In this document: positions 1-7,788 of the stretch, piece after piece
Layout of the letters: every line of letters begins with the position of its first letter
How positions within the stretch are numbered: position 1 is the stretch's first letter
Assembly: GCF_004360225.1 (NCBI RefSeq)
Contig: NZ_SNUA01000002.1
Coordinates: 434,001-498,000 of the forward strand
DNA from: Alcanivorax sp. 24
GTDB taxonomy: Bacteria > Pseudomonadota > Gammaproteobacteria > Pseudomonadales > Alcanivoracaceae
Reading direction: 5' to 3'
DNA: 64,000 bases
The notes under the pieces: generated by a model
What the model saw: the letters and a program-made list of their open reading frames with translations, nothing else
Database searches by the model: none
What the model was told of the DNA's origin: nothing
Made by a program: the position numbers and the translations under genes

Positions 1-870
1 CACCGGTTTGCCGTAATCGTAGCTCATCTGTTTTTCGAGCAATTCCTTGATACGTTCCAATGAGGCCTTGGCGCAACCGATGGCCATGGCCGCCACCAGT
101 GGGCGGGTGTTGTCGAAGGTCTCCATCACCCCGGCGAAACCTTTCTTGGTATCGATCTCCGGGCTGCCAAGTAGATTTTCCGCCGGCACCCGGCAATCCA
201 CGAAATTGATGGCGGCAGTGTCGGAGGCGCGGATGCCCAGCTTTTTCTCCAGGCGGGCCAGTTCCATGCCCGGTGTGCCCCAGTCCACCACGAAGGACTT
301 GATGGCGGCGCGGCCCAACTGTGGATCCAGGGTCGCCCAAACCACCACGCAGTCGGCGCGCTGGCCGGAAGTGACAAAGATTTTCTCGCCGTTGAGAACG
401 TAGTGATCGCCGTCCTTTTTCGCCGTGGTGCGAATGGCGGCGGAATCGGAACCGCAGCCCGGCTCGGTGATCGCCATGGCGGCCCATTTGCCCTTGAACC
501 GCTCCAACTGTTCGTCATTGGCGACGGCGGCGATGGCGGCGTTGCCGAGCCCCTGGCGGGGCATGGCGAGCAAAAAGCCGGTATCGCCATAGCACATCTC
601 CATGGCGCCCAGGCAAACACCCATGTTGGCGCCGTTTTTCACACTGCCGCCGTCCTCCACCTTGCCGCTGCCGGTGGTGGCGGCACCAGCGGAATTGGCC
701 GGGTCGCCTTCGTTGAAGCCGTCCAGAACGGCGGCCAGCATATCCAGCTCCTTGGGGTACTCGTGTTCGCCGCGGTCGTACTTGCGGGAAATCGGGCGGA
801 GGGTACTGCGCGCCACCTGGTAGGCGTTATTGATCAGCGGTTTGAACTTCTTCGGAATCTCGATATTCAT
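1..870 (-). CDS. Acyl-CoA dehydrogenase, partial (C-terminus outside window)
   Basis: FAD-dependent acyl-CoA dehydrogenase, the first oxidation step of beta-oxidation or a related catabolic route. The 290 visible residues read from the ATG at 868-870 to the window edge. They include the flavin/substrate motif ITEPGCGSD and the following AIRTTAKKDGDHYVLNGEK segment typical of the middle domain. The C-terminal helical domain, where the catalytic glutamate normally lies, is outside the window. A GGAGGGAAAC ribosome binding site precedes the start. It lies 14 bp downstream of a second dehydrogenase gene on the same strand, so the two are very likely co-transcribed. The substrate cannot be told from sequence. 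Confidence 0.93.
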   Translation of the reverse strand, partial: MNIEIPKKFKPLINNAYQVARSTLRPISRKYDRGEHEYPKELDMLAAVLDGFNEGDPANSAGAATTGSGKVEDGGSVKNGANMGVCLGAMEMCYGDTGFLLAMPRQGLGNAAIAAVANDEQLERFKGKWAAMAITEPGCGSDSAAIRTTAKKDGDHYVLNGEKIFVTSGQRADCVVVWATLDPQLGRAAIKSFVVDWGTPGMELARLEKKLGIRASDTAAINFVDCRVPAENLLGSPEIDTKKGFAGVMETFDNTRPLVAAMAIGCAKASLERIKELLEKQMSYDYGKPV

Positions 871-884
871 GTGGGTTTCCCTCC

Positions 885-2192
885 TTACAGGTGCAAGCCG
901 CCAAAGGCGACGCCAACGGCACGCAAATCACGGTACCAGCGCTCCACCGGATACTCCTTGGTAAAGCCGTGGCCGCCGAGCAGCTGAACGCCATCGGTGC
1001 CGATTTTCATGGCTTTGTCCTTGACCAGAGTACGGGCCAGGTGCGCCTCGCGGCGGAACGGTTTGCCCTGTTCGGCACGGCACGCCGCCCGGTAGGTGAG
1101 CATGCGCATGGCATCCAGTTCAATGGCCATGTCGGCGATCATGAAAGCCACCGCCTGGCGGTGGCTGATCGGTTCACCGAAAGCGGTGCGTTCGTTACAG
1201 TAAGGAATCACATAATCCAGCACCGCCTGGGCGGTGCCGATCGCCAGAGCGCACCAGGCCAGAGTGCCCAGGTCGACGAAGGCGCGATAGTCAAAATCCT
1301 CGTCGCCCAGACGGTTCTGTTCCGGGACCCTCACTTCATCGAGGCGCAGAGGACGCTGGGCGCTGGCGCGAATCCCCATGGCGGGGTCCTCTCCCACGGT
1401 CAGGCCTTTGCTGCCGCCTTCGACGATGAACACCGCCGGTCCTTCATCGGTGGCCGCCGCCACCAGAAACAGCTCGGCTTCCGCGGCCAGCGGAACCAGG
1501 GATTTCTCCCCGCTGATGACCCAGTCGTCGCCATCGCGGGTGGCGTGGGTGTTCAGCAGCATGGGATCGAACAGCGGGCGGGGCTCCGTTACCGCGATGG
1601 TGGCCAGTGGCGCTTGTTCCTCGGCGAAGCTGCCCAGGTACTTGTCCTGCTGCGAGGCCGTGCCCCAGCGGGTCAGCGCATTGGCGACGCCCATGGGCGC
1701 CAGAATCGCCACCGCCTGACCCATGTCTCCCCAGCCCAGATCCTCGGCCACCAGCATGCTGGTGACGGTGGTGCTCTCGTTGGCGGCGCCGCCGAGTGCT
1801 TCCGGGACGGCGAAGAAATTCAGTCCCAGTTCCCGTGCCTGGCTCAGCACTTCCTCGGCGGTGCCCTGGTCATGGTCGGCCTGCTCCGCCTGTTCTCTCA
1901 GCACTTCGCCGGCGAAGGCCCGCACGCTGTCGCGGATCATCTGCTGCTCTTCGGTGATATTGAGATCGAACAGGTCGGTGGTGGTGCCCGGCGCGTTCAG
2001 GCGCTCGGGCCGGTCCGCTTTGCGGGTGGACTTGAAGGTGCGGGCGGAGGTGGTGAGTACCTGGAAACCGCCCTTGGTCAGGCGATAGGCCAACCGCTCG
2101 GCGGTATGGCGCATGCCCAACCGGTCCAGCAGTTCGGAGGACGCCAGACGGTTAAGGGCGGTGAGTGCGTAGCCAATAGCATCTTTGGCCAT
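885..2192 (-). CDS. Acyl-CoA dehydrogenase family protein, divergent active-site motifs
   Basis: A 435-residue acyl-CoA dehydrogenase-fold protein with about 70 extra N-terminal residues ahead of the usual helical N-domain (near LNITEEQQMIRD). The middle-domain motif that normally reads TEPGAGSD is VTEPRPLFD here. The C-terminus ends RDLRAVGVAFGGLHL, without the usual YEGT segment that carries the catalytic glutamate. The helical C-domain signature (GGHGFTKEYPVERWYRD) is clear, so the fold is secure. Catalytic competence is not. It is the upstream partner of the dehydrogenase at 1-870. The pair resembles heteromeric dehydrogenases in which one subunit lacks catalytic residues (inference). Confidence 0.88.
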   Translation of the reverse strand: MAKDAIGYALTALNRLASSELLDRLGMRHTAERLAYRLTKGGFQVLTTSARTFKSTRKADRPERLNAPGTTTDLFDLNITEEQQMIRDSVRAFAGEVLREQAEQADHDQGTAEEVLSQARELGLNFFAVPEALGGAANESTTVTSMLVAEDLGWGDMGQAVAILAPMGVANALTRWGTASQQDKYLGSFAEEQAPLATIAVTEPRPLFDPMLLNTHATRDGDDWVISGEKSLVPLAAEAELFLVAAATDEGPAVFIVEGGSKGLTVGEDPAMGIRASAQRPLRLDEVRVPEQNRLGDEDFDYRAFVDLGTLAWCALAIGTAQAVLDYVIPYCNERTAFGEPISHRQAVAFMIADMAIELDAMRMLTYRAACRAEQGKPFRREAHLARTLVKDKAMKIGTDGVQLLGGHGFTKEYPVERWYRDLRAVGVAFGGLHL

Positions 2193-2365
2193 GAGAATCC
2201 CCGTGGTCGTTATCGAATGATCCGATTATGGGGCAGACGGCCTTTCAGCAATTGACTGCCTCGACCAGAGGCGGCGGCAGCGCAGTCATGATCGTGACCG
2301 GGCAGTCTTGACGGTGATGGATTTGGGGTTGCCGGGTAGAGGGATGGGGACTCCATCAGGGGCAC

Positions 2366-2395
2366 GGGTCTGTACGGAGGCCTTCGTACAGACCC
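2366..2395. repeat. Short inverted repeat
   Basis: The arms GGGTCTGTACGGAGG and CCTTCGTACAGACCC abut each other with one mismatch. It could be an operator or a transcribed hairpin upstream of the acyl-CoA dehydrogenase pair. Its function is unknown. Confidence 0.5.
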
Positions 2396-2459
2396 GCTTC
2401 GCTCCGAGTTTGGACTCCAATAACGTCGACCGCTGGCACAGAAGGGGGCTACGAAGCGG

Positions 2460-2531
2460 CTGTGGGAAGCTTGCTTGCAAGCGAATGGGCTTCAGTCCCT
2501 CAAGATTCGCTTGCAAGCAAGCTTCCCACAG
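2460..2531. repeat. REP-like palindrome (GTGGGAAGC family)
   Basis: Two perfect 27-bp inverted arms (2460-2486 and 2505-2531) carry the family core CTGTGGGAAGC, then TTGCTTGCAAGCGAAT. The same family recurs in at least eight other intergenic sites in this window. No RAYT transposase gene is present here. Confidence 0.8.
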
Positions 2532-2602
2532 CGGTGTTGTAGCTGCCTTCGAATTTATGTCTCCAAGACCAGAAGGACATCCGCACTTTTCGGTTACCTC
2601 GA

Positions 2603-2673
2603 AGCGGAGCCGTGTTACGCCTTTGCGGGACCTGCTTCACGACGTTCCCGCAAAGGCGTAACACGGCTCCGCT
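2603..2673. repeat. Perfect 28-bp inverted repeat
   Basis: Arms at 2603-2630 and 2646-2673 are perfect reverse complements around a 15-base loop. The sequence differs from the REP family and no second copy is seen in this window. There is no U-tract, so it is not an obvious intrinsic terminator. Confidence 0.6.
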
Positions 2674-2722
2674 GTCCCTGATGGAAGGCAATACGATTTC
2701 CCTCCATACCGCGATGAACCAT

Positions 2723-2752
2723 AAAAAAGCCCGGCGCGAGGGCCGGGCTTTT
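2723..2752 (-). terminator. Intrinsic terminator of the OmpA-family gene
   Basis: The stem GCCCGGC/GCCGGGC is followed on the minus strand by a run of six T. It lies about 40 bp after the stop codon at 2791. The A/T runs on both sides could also let it act on plus-strand transcripts. Confidence 0.85.
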
Positions 2753-2790
2753 CCAGGAGTCGAGAGACTCTCTGTTTGAAGCGGTTCCGA

Positions 2791-3960
2791 TTAGTCCTGG
2801 AACTGAGCTTCCTTCACGGTCGCTTTCATGATCGCTTCCACGCGACGGTTCTGAGCGCGGCCTTCGCGAGTGCTGTTGTCAGCAATCGGCTTGGCTTCGC
2901 CGTAACCTTCCACGGAGATGCGGCTGGTGTCCACGTTGAAGTGATCAACCAGTACGTCTTTCACAGCATTGGCGCGCTGCTGGGACAGTTTCTGGTTGTA
3001 GCCTTCCGGACCGGTGCTGTCGGTGTGACCTTCCAGAACCAGGTTCGCGGACGGGTACTCGCGCATGCGGGTAGCCAGATCTTCCAGCTCGGGGTAGGAG
3101 GTTTGACGAACAACCGCCTTGTCGAACTCGAACTCCACGTACAGGGTTTCTTTAATGTCTTCGGTCAGGTAGAGCTGGCAGCCCACCTCGTCGACTTTGG
3201 CGCCTGCCGGGGTGTTCGGGCACTGGTCAGCGCTGTTCGGTACGCCGTCGCCATCGTCGTCCAGCTCACAACCGCGGGCATCAACTACCGCGCCGGCCGG
3301 AGTGTTCGGGCATTGATCACGATCATCCGGAACACCGTCGCCGTCGCTGTCGGTGGCCACATCGGTTACCGGAGCCGGCTTGGCAGCGCTGGAAGCGCCG
3401 ATCAGCAGGTTCAGGCCGGCGTAAACCTGGCCGTCCCAACGCTCACTGCGGAAGCTGTAGGTCGGGCGTGCGCCTACGTCCAACAGGAAGTTGCGAGCCA
3501 ACGCGGTTTGCACGCCGAATTCAACACCACCAACGGCTTCTTTGAAGTCGTTGCTGCTTTCGCTGTTGAACTCAGTACGGGTTTCACCGGCGTTCAAACC
3601 GACATAGGTTTCGAACGGGGAAGCGTCACCACGGAAGTGCTTACGCAAGCTTACGAAGTTGTTGCGCAGGTCCACGCTGTTGTAGTTGTTGCGTTCCCAC
3701 CATGCCTGGATGGACCAGTCACGGTTGAAGCGGTAACCCAGTTGCGCGCCCGGCAGGGTCACGGTGTCGGTGGTAACACCGGGAACGTTGTCGTCGATAT
3801 ACCCGTCACCCTCATAGTGATCGCCGATGTCCATCCAGCTTTGGCTGACGTGACCGCCGAGGTAGAAATACCGGTCGGGGATATCCGCGGCCGTGGCGAC
3901 GCTCGCCACGGAGACGGAGGCCAGTGCAATGCTGGAGGCAAGAAAACGTTTAGCGTCCAT
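2791..3960 (-). CDS. OmpA-family outer membrane protein with TSP3-type calcium repeats
   Basis: Outer-membrane protein of 389 residues. A cleavable signal peptide (MDAKRFLASSIALASVSVAS...) precedes an N-terminal beta-barrel of about 170 residues. Two thrombospondin-3-type acidic repeats (DSDGDGVPDDRDQCPNTPAG and DDDGDGVPNSADQCPNTPAG) follow, then a C-terminal OmpA domain that binds peptidoglycan (EGHTDSTG, QRANAVKDVL). It probably anchors the outer membrane to the wall, like Pseudomonas OprF. The ATG at 3958-3960 was chosen because GGAAGGAG sits just upstream and the signal peptide begins there. The longer frame to 4017 adds 19 residues of non-signal sequence. A terminator follows at 2723-2752. 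Confidence 0.93.
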   Translation of the reverse strand: MDAKRFLASSIALASVSVASVATAADIPDRYFYLGGHVSQSWMDIGDHYEGDGYIDDNVPGVTTDTVTLPGAQLGYRFNRDWSIQAWWERNNYNSVDLRNNFVSLRKHFRGDASPFETYVGLNAGETRTEFNSESSNDFKEAVGGVEFGVQTALARNFLLDVGARPTYSFRSERWDGQVYAGLNLLIGASSAAKPAPVTDVATDSDGDGVPDDRDQCPNTPAGAVVDARGCELDDDGDGVPNSADQCPNTPAGAKVDEVGCQLYLTEDIKETLYVEFEFDKAVVRQTSYPELEDLATRMREYPSANLVLEGHTDSTGPEGYNQKLSQQRANAVKDVLVDHFNVDTSRISVEGYGEAKPIADNSTREGRAQNRRVEAIMKATVKEAQFQD

Positions 3961-4067
3961 AACTCCTTCCTTTTTATCGTGTAGGCAGAACAAACACGGG
4001 AACAGTTTGTCATGCATATTTTAGGAGTAAATGGGGCGGCGCTTATTAATAAGAAAATTTACAAACA

Positions 4068-4086
4068 CATGTCATACAGCGACATG
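4068..4086. promoter_or_regulatory. Small palindrome upstream of the OmpA-family gene
   Basis: CATGTC-N7-GACATG lies in the AT-rich spacer (4018-4147), about 110 bp upstream of the OmpA start. It may be a regulator site for ompA. The spacer is otherwise AT-rich and must contain the ompA promoter. Confidence 0.3.
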
Positions 4087-4147
4087 AAAGGCGTCACTTT
4101 GTGAATTATTGGTACTAAATGGTTGTGTTTTGTATAGGTAATAAGGG

Positions 4148-4915
4148 TTAGTTTTGACTGGTGCGTTGACGGAGATCATTCCGGCTTTGATATAGCGTGT
4201 AATCGGCTTCATTCAGTAGAGCATTGAGACTGGGGCCGGTGTTCTCCGTACTGGCCACACCGAGGCGAACTTCAAACTGCAGGCCTTCCTCGATCCCCGG
4301 CACCTGTATGCTGGTGACCAGCGCACGCAGGCCTTCCGCCATGTGGAGGGCGTCGTGCTGGCTGGTATGAGGCAGTACCAGAAGGAACTGGGCGCCGTCG
4401 ATGCGTCCGAACAGGTCGCTTTCGCGAATCTTGTCGCGGATGCGGTCAGCGAACACCCGCAGCAACCGGTCGGCGGCGCGCCGGCCGTAACGGTCAGCCA
4501 GATCGGTGAAATCGGCCACATCCAAAAGTAAAACGGAAACCACATAATCGTGGCGCTGACTCAAGGAAAGTTCCCGCTCCAGCATGCTCAATAAATGCGG
4601 GCGATTGAACAAGCCGGTGAGGTGATCCTCGCGTACCTGTTGCTGCAGGGTGCGGTTTTCCCGCCGCAGGGAGGAAACACGCAACAACAACGGATAGCCG
4701 AGCGGCGGCAGCAACAGCAGGGGAATCAGCAACGCCAGGCAGATCGCGGACAGCCAGTCCCGTTCGCCGGTAAGCAAGACACCGATACTGGTGATAAGGG
4801 ACGATAGCAGCAGACCGCAAAAAGTGATCAGGGCGGTCATGCGCAGGGCGTAGAAGCGGTCTCCGGTTCTGATCGGTGTCGGCGAATCCGAATGATCACT
4901 ATGAACCGACGCCAT
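4148..4915 (-). CDS. Membrane GGDEF-domain protein with degenerate active site
   Basis: A 255-residue inner-membrane protein. Two hydrophobic helices (about residues 27-48 and 56-77) are followed by a short coiled linker and a GGDEF domain starting at DHLTGLFNR. The active-site loop reads GRIDGAQFLLVLP, so GGDEF is replaced by DGAQF and the catalytic Asp/Glu are lost. The first metal-ligand region (LLDVADF) is retained. It is unlikely to make c-di-GMP and more likely a GTP or c-di-GMP sensor or scaffold (inference from motif loss). A second degenerate GGDEF protein is encoded just upstream on the same strand. Confidence 0.85.
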   Translation of the reverse strand: MASVHSDHSDSPTPIRTGDRFYALRMTALITFCGLLLSSLITSIGVLLTGERDWLSAICLALLIPLLLLPPLGYPLLLRVSSLRRENRTLQQQVREDHLTGLFNRPHLLSMLERELSLSQRHDYVVSVLLLDVADFTDLADRYGRRAADRLLRVFADRIRDKIRESDLFGRIDGAQFLLVLPHTSQHDALHMAEGLRALVTSIQVPGIEEGLQFEVRLGVASTENTGPSLNALLNEADYTLYQSRNDLRQRTSQN

Positions 4916-5079
4916 GATATCCCCCAGAAAAAAGATTAATTCTTAGAAGCTGAGAGTATCCGGGCAGGCGGGGGCGGGTGCAAGTTCCCGGGCTTGACCC
5001 GGCATCTCCCCCTGGATGGCGCGCTACTTCGCAGAGGGAGATGCAGGACACCTCCGGCATGAGGTTTTTCAAAGGCGCC

Positions 5080-5955
5080 CTAATGGACCGCGCTGTGCAG
5101 CAGCACCTCGGGTTGGAGAACGCCGGAATCGAGAAGCAGGGTTTCCGGTTCGCACACCACCGATAGATCCTTGGCGGCAAGTGCGTCGAGAATGCGCGCG
5201 CGCATGCGCAGACTTTGCATTATGGAGGTTTCCGCCAGCAGCACCGCGAACTGGCCATGGCCGAGGTAGGCCACCATATCCTGTTCGCGCACCAGGGCGG
5301 CCAGGGAGTCGGCCAGTCGCTGGCGGCGGTCGCGGCGTTCCAGACCGGTGCCACGCAGACGCAAAATAGTGGCGCCGAGGCCGTAATTGCGGCAGCGTTG
5401 GCGTTCTTTCTCGAGCATCCGGGACCAGCCGGTAACATCAAGAATACCGGTATCCGGATCACGGCCGTCATCGTCGAGAAAGTCGCTGACTCTTTGCTGG
5501 TTGAGCAGCGAAAGATTCCACGACAGGGCGGTTTCCAGCAGGAACGCTTGGCGTTTCAGGGAGGGCAGTATGTGATCGGTCAGATGGGGCTGCGGTTCCG
5601 GATCCAACGCGCAAAGCACCGCCAGCAGGCGATTCTCGTCGCCATACAGCGGTAGCCGCAGACAGGCGCCCACTTTCATCGGCCGATTCAACGGGTAAGG
5701 AGGTGAATGAGCCTGGGTGTCCAACAGAACGCTTGCGTCGGCGTGGGTTGACGAACCGGTTCGGCCGCGGGCCTCCGGCCATCTGAAGTGCTCGCCAATG
5801 GTCAAGGCATAGCCGCTGCCGTTGCTGCGCAGCAGGCGCCAGTCGTCACCGGTTTTACGAATCAGCATCCACAGGGACAGGCCATAGCGTTCGCGCAGAT
5901 CCCGTAGCTGAGTGTCAACAAACCGATGGAATGAGTGTGTTTTCCCCCACAACAT
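5080..5955 (-). CDS. GAF-like plus degenerate GGDEF protein
   Basis: A soluble protein of 291 residues from the ATG at 5955 (MLWGKTHSF). A start at 6009 would give 309 residues; neither site has a strong Shine-Dalgarno. The N-terminal about 150 residues resemble a GAF-type sensory domain (LWMLIRKTGDDWRLLRSN..., LPLYGDENRLLAVLCALD). The C-terminal half follows the GGDEF fold (DPDTGILDVTGWSRMLEKE). The signature loop is AYLGHGQFAVLLAE, so GGDEF reads GHGQF and catalysis is not expected. It is transcribed toward the membrane degenerate-GGDEF gene 160 bp downstream. The pair may form one signalling module. Confidence 0.78.
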   Translation of the reverse strand: MLWGKTHSFHRFVDTQLRDLRERYGLSLWMLIRKTGDDWRLLRSNGSGYALTIGEHFRWPEARGRTGSSTHADASVLLDTQAHSPPYPLNRPMKVGACLRLPLYGDENRLLAVLCALDPEPQPHLTDHILPSLKRQAFLLETALSWNLSLLNQQRVSDFLDDDGRDPDTGILDVTGWSRMLEKERQRCRNYGLGATILRLRGTGLERRDRRQRLADSLAALVREQDMVAYLGHGQFAVLLAETSIMQSLRMRARILDALAAKDLSVVCEPETLLLDSGVLQPEVLLHSAVH

Positions 5956-6303
5956 ATTTAAACACCGCTTGCTTGTGATATTTTTTGTATATTGTGGGGC
6001 GGAAGCCATTTTCTGACAACCGTCACCTTTGGTCTTCGCGAAACGCTTGGCCTGGTGGCGGCGATATTATCCCCGCCAGCCGGATACTCGAAGCCGCGTC
6101 CCCCAAAATGCGTCGCGTTCATTCTCGAAGCCAAGGATCCGCCTACCCCACAACACCCGTTTTAAATTCGGCATCGTTCATGCCGCAAACATCGCCGTTC
6201 CCGGGAGTATTTTCCTGGAACCGGACCGGATAGTGGCAAAAACGAGCGCCTCCTGCGCCGGGCGGTATCACAACTTCCACCAATTCGGAGATGCGCACCG
6301 ACG

Positions 6304-7686
6304 TTAGCCGCTTTCCCCGGCGTTCTTACGGAAATAACGCCGCGCTGCCTGGTTCACCTTGGGGGCCAGCACGAGAGAAGCGGTCATGGTGGGAATCGCC
6401 ATGAGAGCGTACATGGTGTCCACCACACTGATCACCGTATTCAGCGATGCAATGGCGCCGAGTACTATTAAAAAAAGGTAAAACCATACGTAATGATGCT
6501 GATGCCGGGCTCCGATCATGAATCCCAGGCATTTACTGCCGTAGTACCAGAATGTCAGTACCGTACTGAAAGCCAATACACTCACGGTGAGTGCCATGAC
6601 CACCGATCCGGCCTCGTCGAACAGACTGCCGAAGGCCGCGGCGGTCAGCGAGACGCCGTCATTGTCGCCGCTGGTCCAGACACCGCTGATCAGAATCACC
6701 AGGGCGGTGCAGGTGCACACCACCAGGGTGTCGATGACCGGGCCGAGCATGGCCACCAGGCCCTCGCTGACCGGCTCGCGGGTACGGGCGGCACCATGGG
6801 CCATGGCTTCGGTACCGATGCCGGCCTCATTGGAGAACGCGGCGCGCCGGAAGCCGGTGATGATCATCGCGCCAATGGCGCCACCGGCCACCGCCTGCCC
6901 GGTGAAGGCGTCGACGACGATCAGTTCCAGAGTGGGCAGAATCTGCTCGCTGTGGCTGATCAGCACCACACCGGTGAGGCTCAGATAGCTGAGTACCATG
7001 GCCGGCACCAGGGTGGCGGTGACCCGGGCCAGACGCGGCAGTTTACCGGCCACTACTCCGAGCACCAGGATCGCCAGCACCGCCCCGAGTCCGAGGTCGA
7101 ATAAAAAGTGTTTATCATCGGTGGTCCAGCCGGCGGGAGTGGCGATTACGTCCCGTACCACCTGGGCCAGTTGATTGACTTGGAAGATTGGCATGGTGCC
7201 GAGCAGGCCGGCGAAGGCGAAGAAGTAGGCCAGCGGACGCCAGCGCCGTCCCATGCCTTCGCGGATAATGTACATCGGCCCGCCCTGAAGGGCGCCTTCG
7301 CTGTCCTTGCCCCGGTACATTACCGCCAGAGTGCAGGTATAGAATTTGGTGGCGATACCGAGCAGGGCGCTCATCCACATCCAGAAAATGGCACCGGGAC
7401 CGCCAGTGGCGATGGCGACCGCCACCCCACCCACATTGCCCATGCCCAGAGTACCGGACAACGCCGTGCTCAGCGCCTGGAAATGGGATAGTGAACCCTG
7501 GTCGTCACGGTCCGGTGGCTTGAACAGCAGCCGCAGACCATGGCCGAGGTAACGATAGGGTAGCAGGCGGGAATAAAGCAGGAAGAACAGGCCACCGCTC
7601 ACCAGCAACGTGACCAGTGGCGGGCCCCAGACAAAGCCGACGATCTTCCCCAGTACCAGCTCGAGTTGTGATTGTGGTTCATCCAT
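6304..7686 (-). CDS. Alanine/glycine:cation symporter (AGCS) family
   Basis: Inner-membrane sodium-coupled amino-acid symporter of 460 residues with 9-11 predicted helices. AGCS signatures are clear: GTLGMGNVGGVAVAIATGGP near residue 80, ALQGGPMYI, and FSNEAGIGTEAMAHGAARTREP. The length matches AlsT/DagA-type carriers. It is preceded on the same strand by a GlxA-like AraC regulator 102 bp away, which suggests that regulator controls it. A 56-bp hairpin lies just 5' of its ATG at 7702-7757. The substrate (alanine, glycine or another small amino acid) is inferred from the family. The spacer 6010-6303 downstream of the neighbouring gene holds nothing recognisable. Confidence 0.92.
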   Translation of the reverse strand: MDEPQSQLELVLGKIVGFVWGPPLVTLLVSGGLFFLLYSRLLPYRYLGHGLRLLFKPPDRDDQGSLSHFQALSTALSGTLGMGNVGGVAVAIATGGPGAIFWMWMSALLGIATKFYTCTLAVMYRGKDSEGALQGGPMYIIREGMGRRWRPLAYFFAFAGLLGTMPIFQVNQLAQVVRDVIATPAGWTTDDKHFLFDLGLGAVLAILVLGVVAGKLPRLARVTATLVPAMVLSYLSLTGVVLISHSEQILPTLELIVVDAFTGQAVAGGAIGAMIITGFRRAAFSNEAGIGTEAMAHGAARTREPVSEGLVAMLGPVIDTLVVCTCTALVILISGVWTSGDNDGVSLTAAAFGSLFDEAGSVVMALTVSVLAFSTVLTFWYYGSKCLGFMIGARHQHHYVWFYLFLIVLGAIASLNTVISVVDTMYALMAIPTMTASLVLAPKVNQAARRYFRKNAGESG

Positions 7687-7701
7687 GAAGCTTCACTCTA
7701 A

Positions 7702-7757
7702 GGGCCTGTTTGCGATCTGTACACCGCGGTGCTGGCGTACCGATCGCAAACAGGCCC
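7702..7757. repeat. 56-bp hairpin related to the MITE terminal repeats
   Basis: Sixteen-base arms GGGCCTGTTTGCGATC and GATCGCAAACAGGCCC enclose about 24 bases. The arm and following bases (TGTACACCGC) closely match the terminal repeats GAGCCTGTTCACGATCTCTACGCC of the two MITE-like elements in this window. It may be a minimal or collapsed derivative. It sits between the AraC-type regulator and the symporter gene and could attenuate read-through. Confidence 0.55.
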
Positions 7758-7788
7758 TTGGAATGAAGCCTGGAATCGCGGGTCTGGA

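Larger units (their letters stand above)
2193..2790. other. Intergenic region with three palindromes
   Basis: About 600 bp between the ompA-like gene and the acyl-CoA dehydrogenase pair. It holds a short hairpin (2366-2395), a REP-type palindrome (2460-2531), a 28-bp perfect inverted repeat (2603-2673) and the ompA terminator (2723-2752). No convincing coding frame is seen. The dehydrogenase promoter must lie between 2193 and about 2360. Confidence 0.7.
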
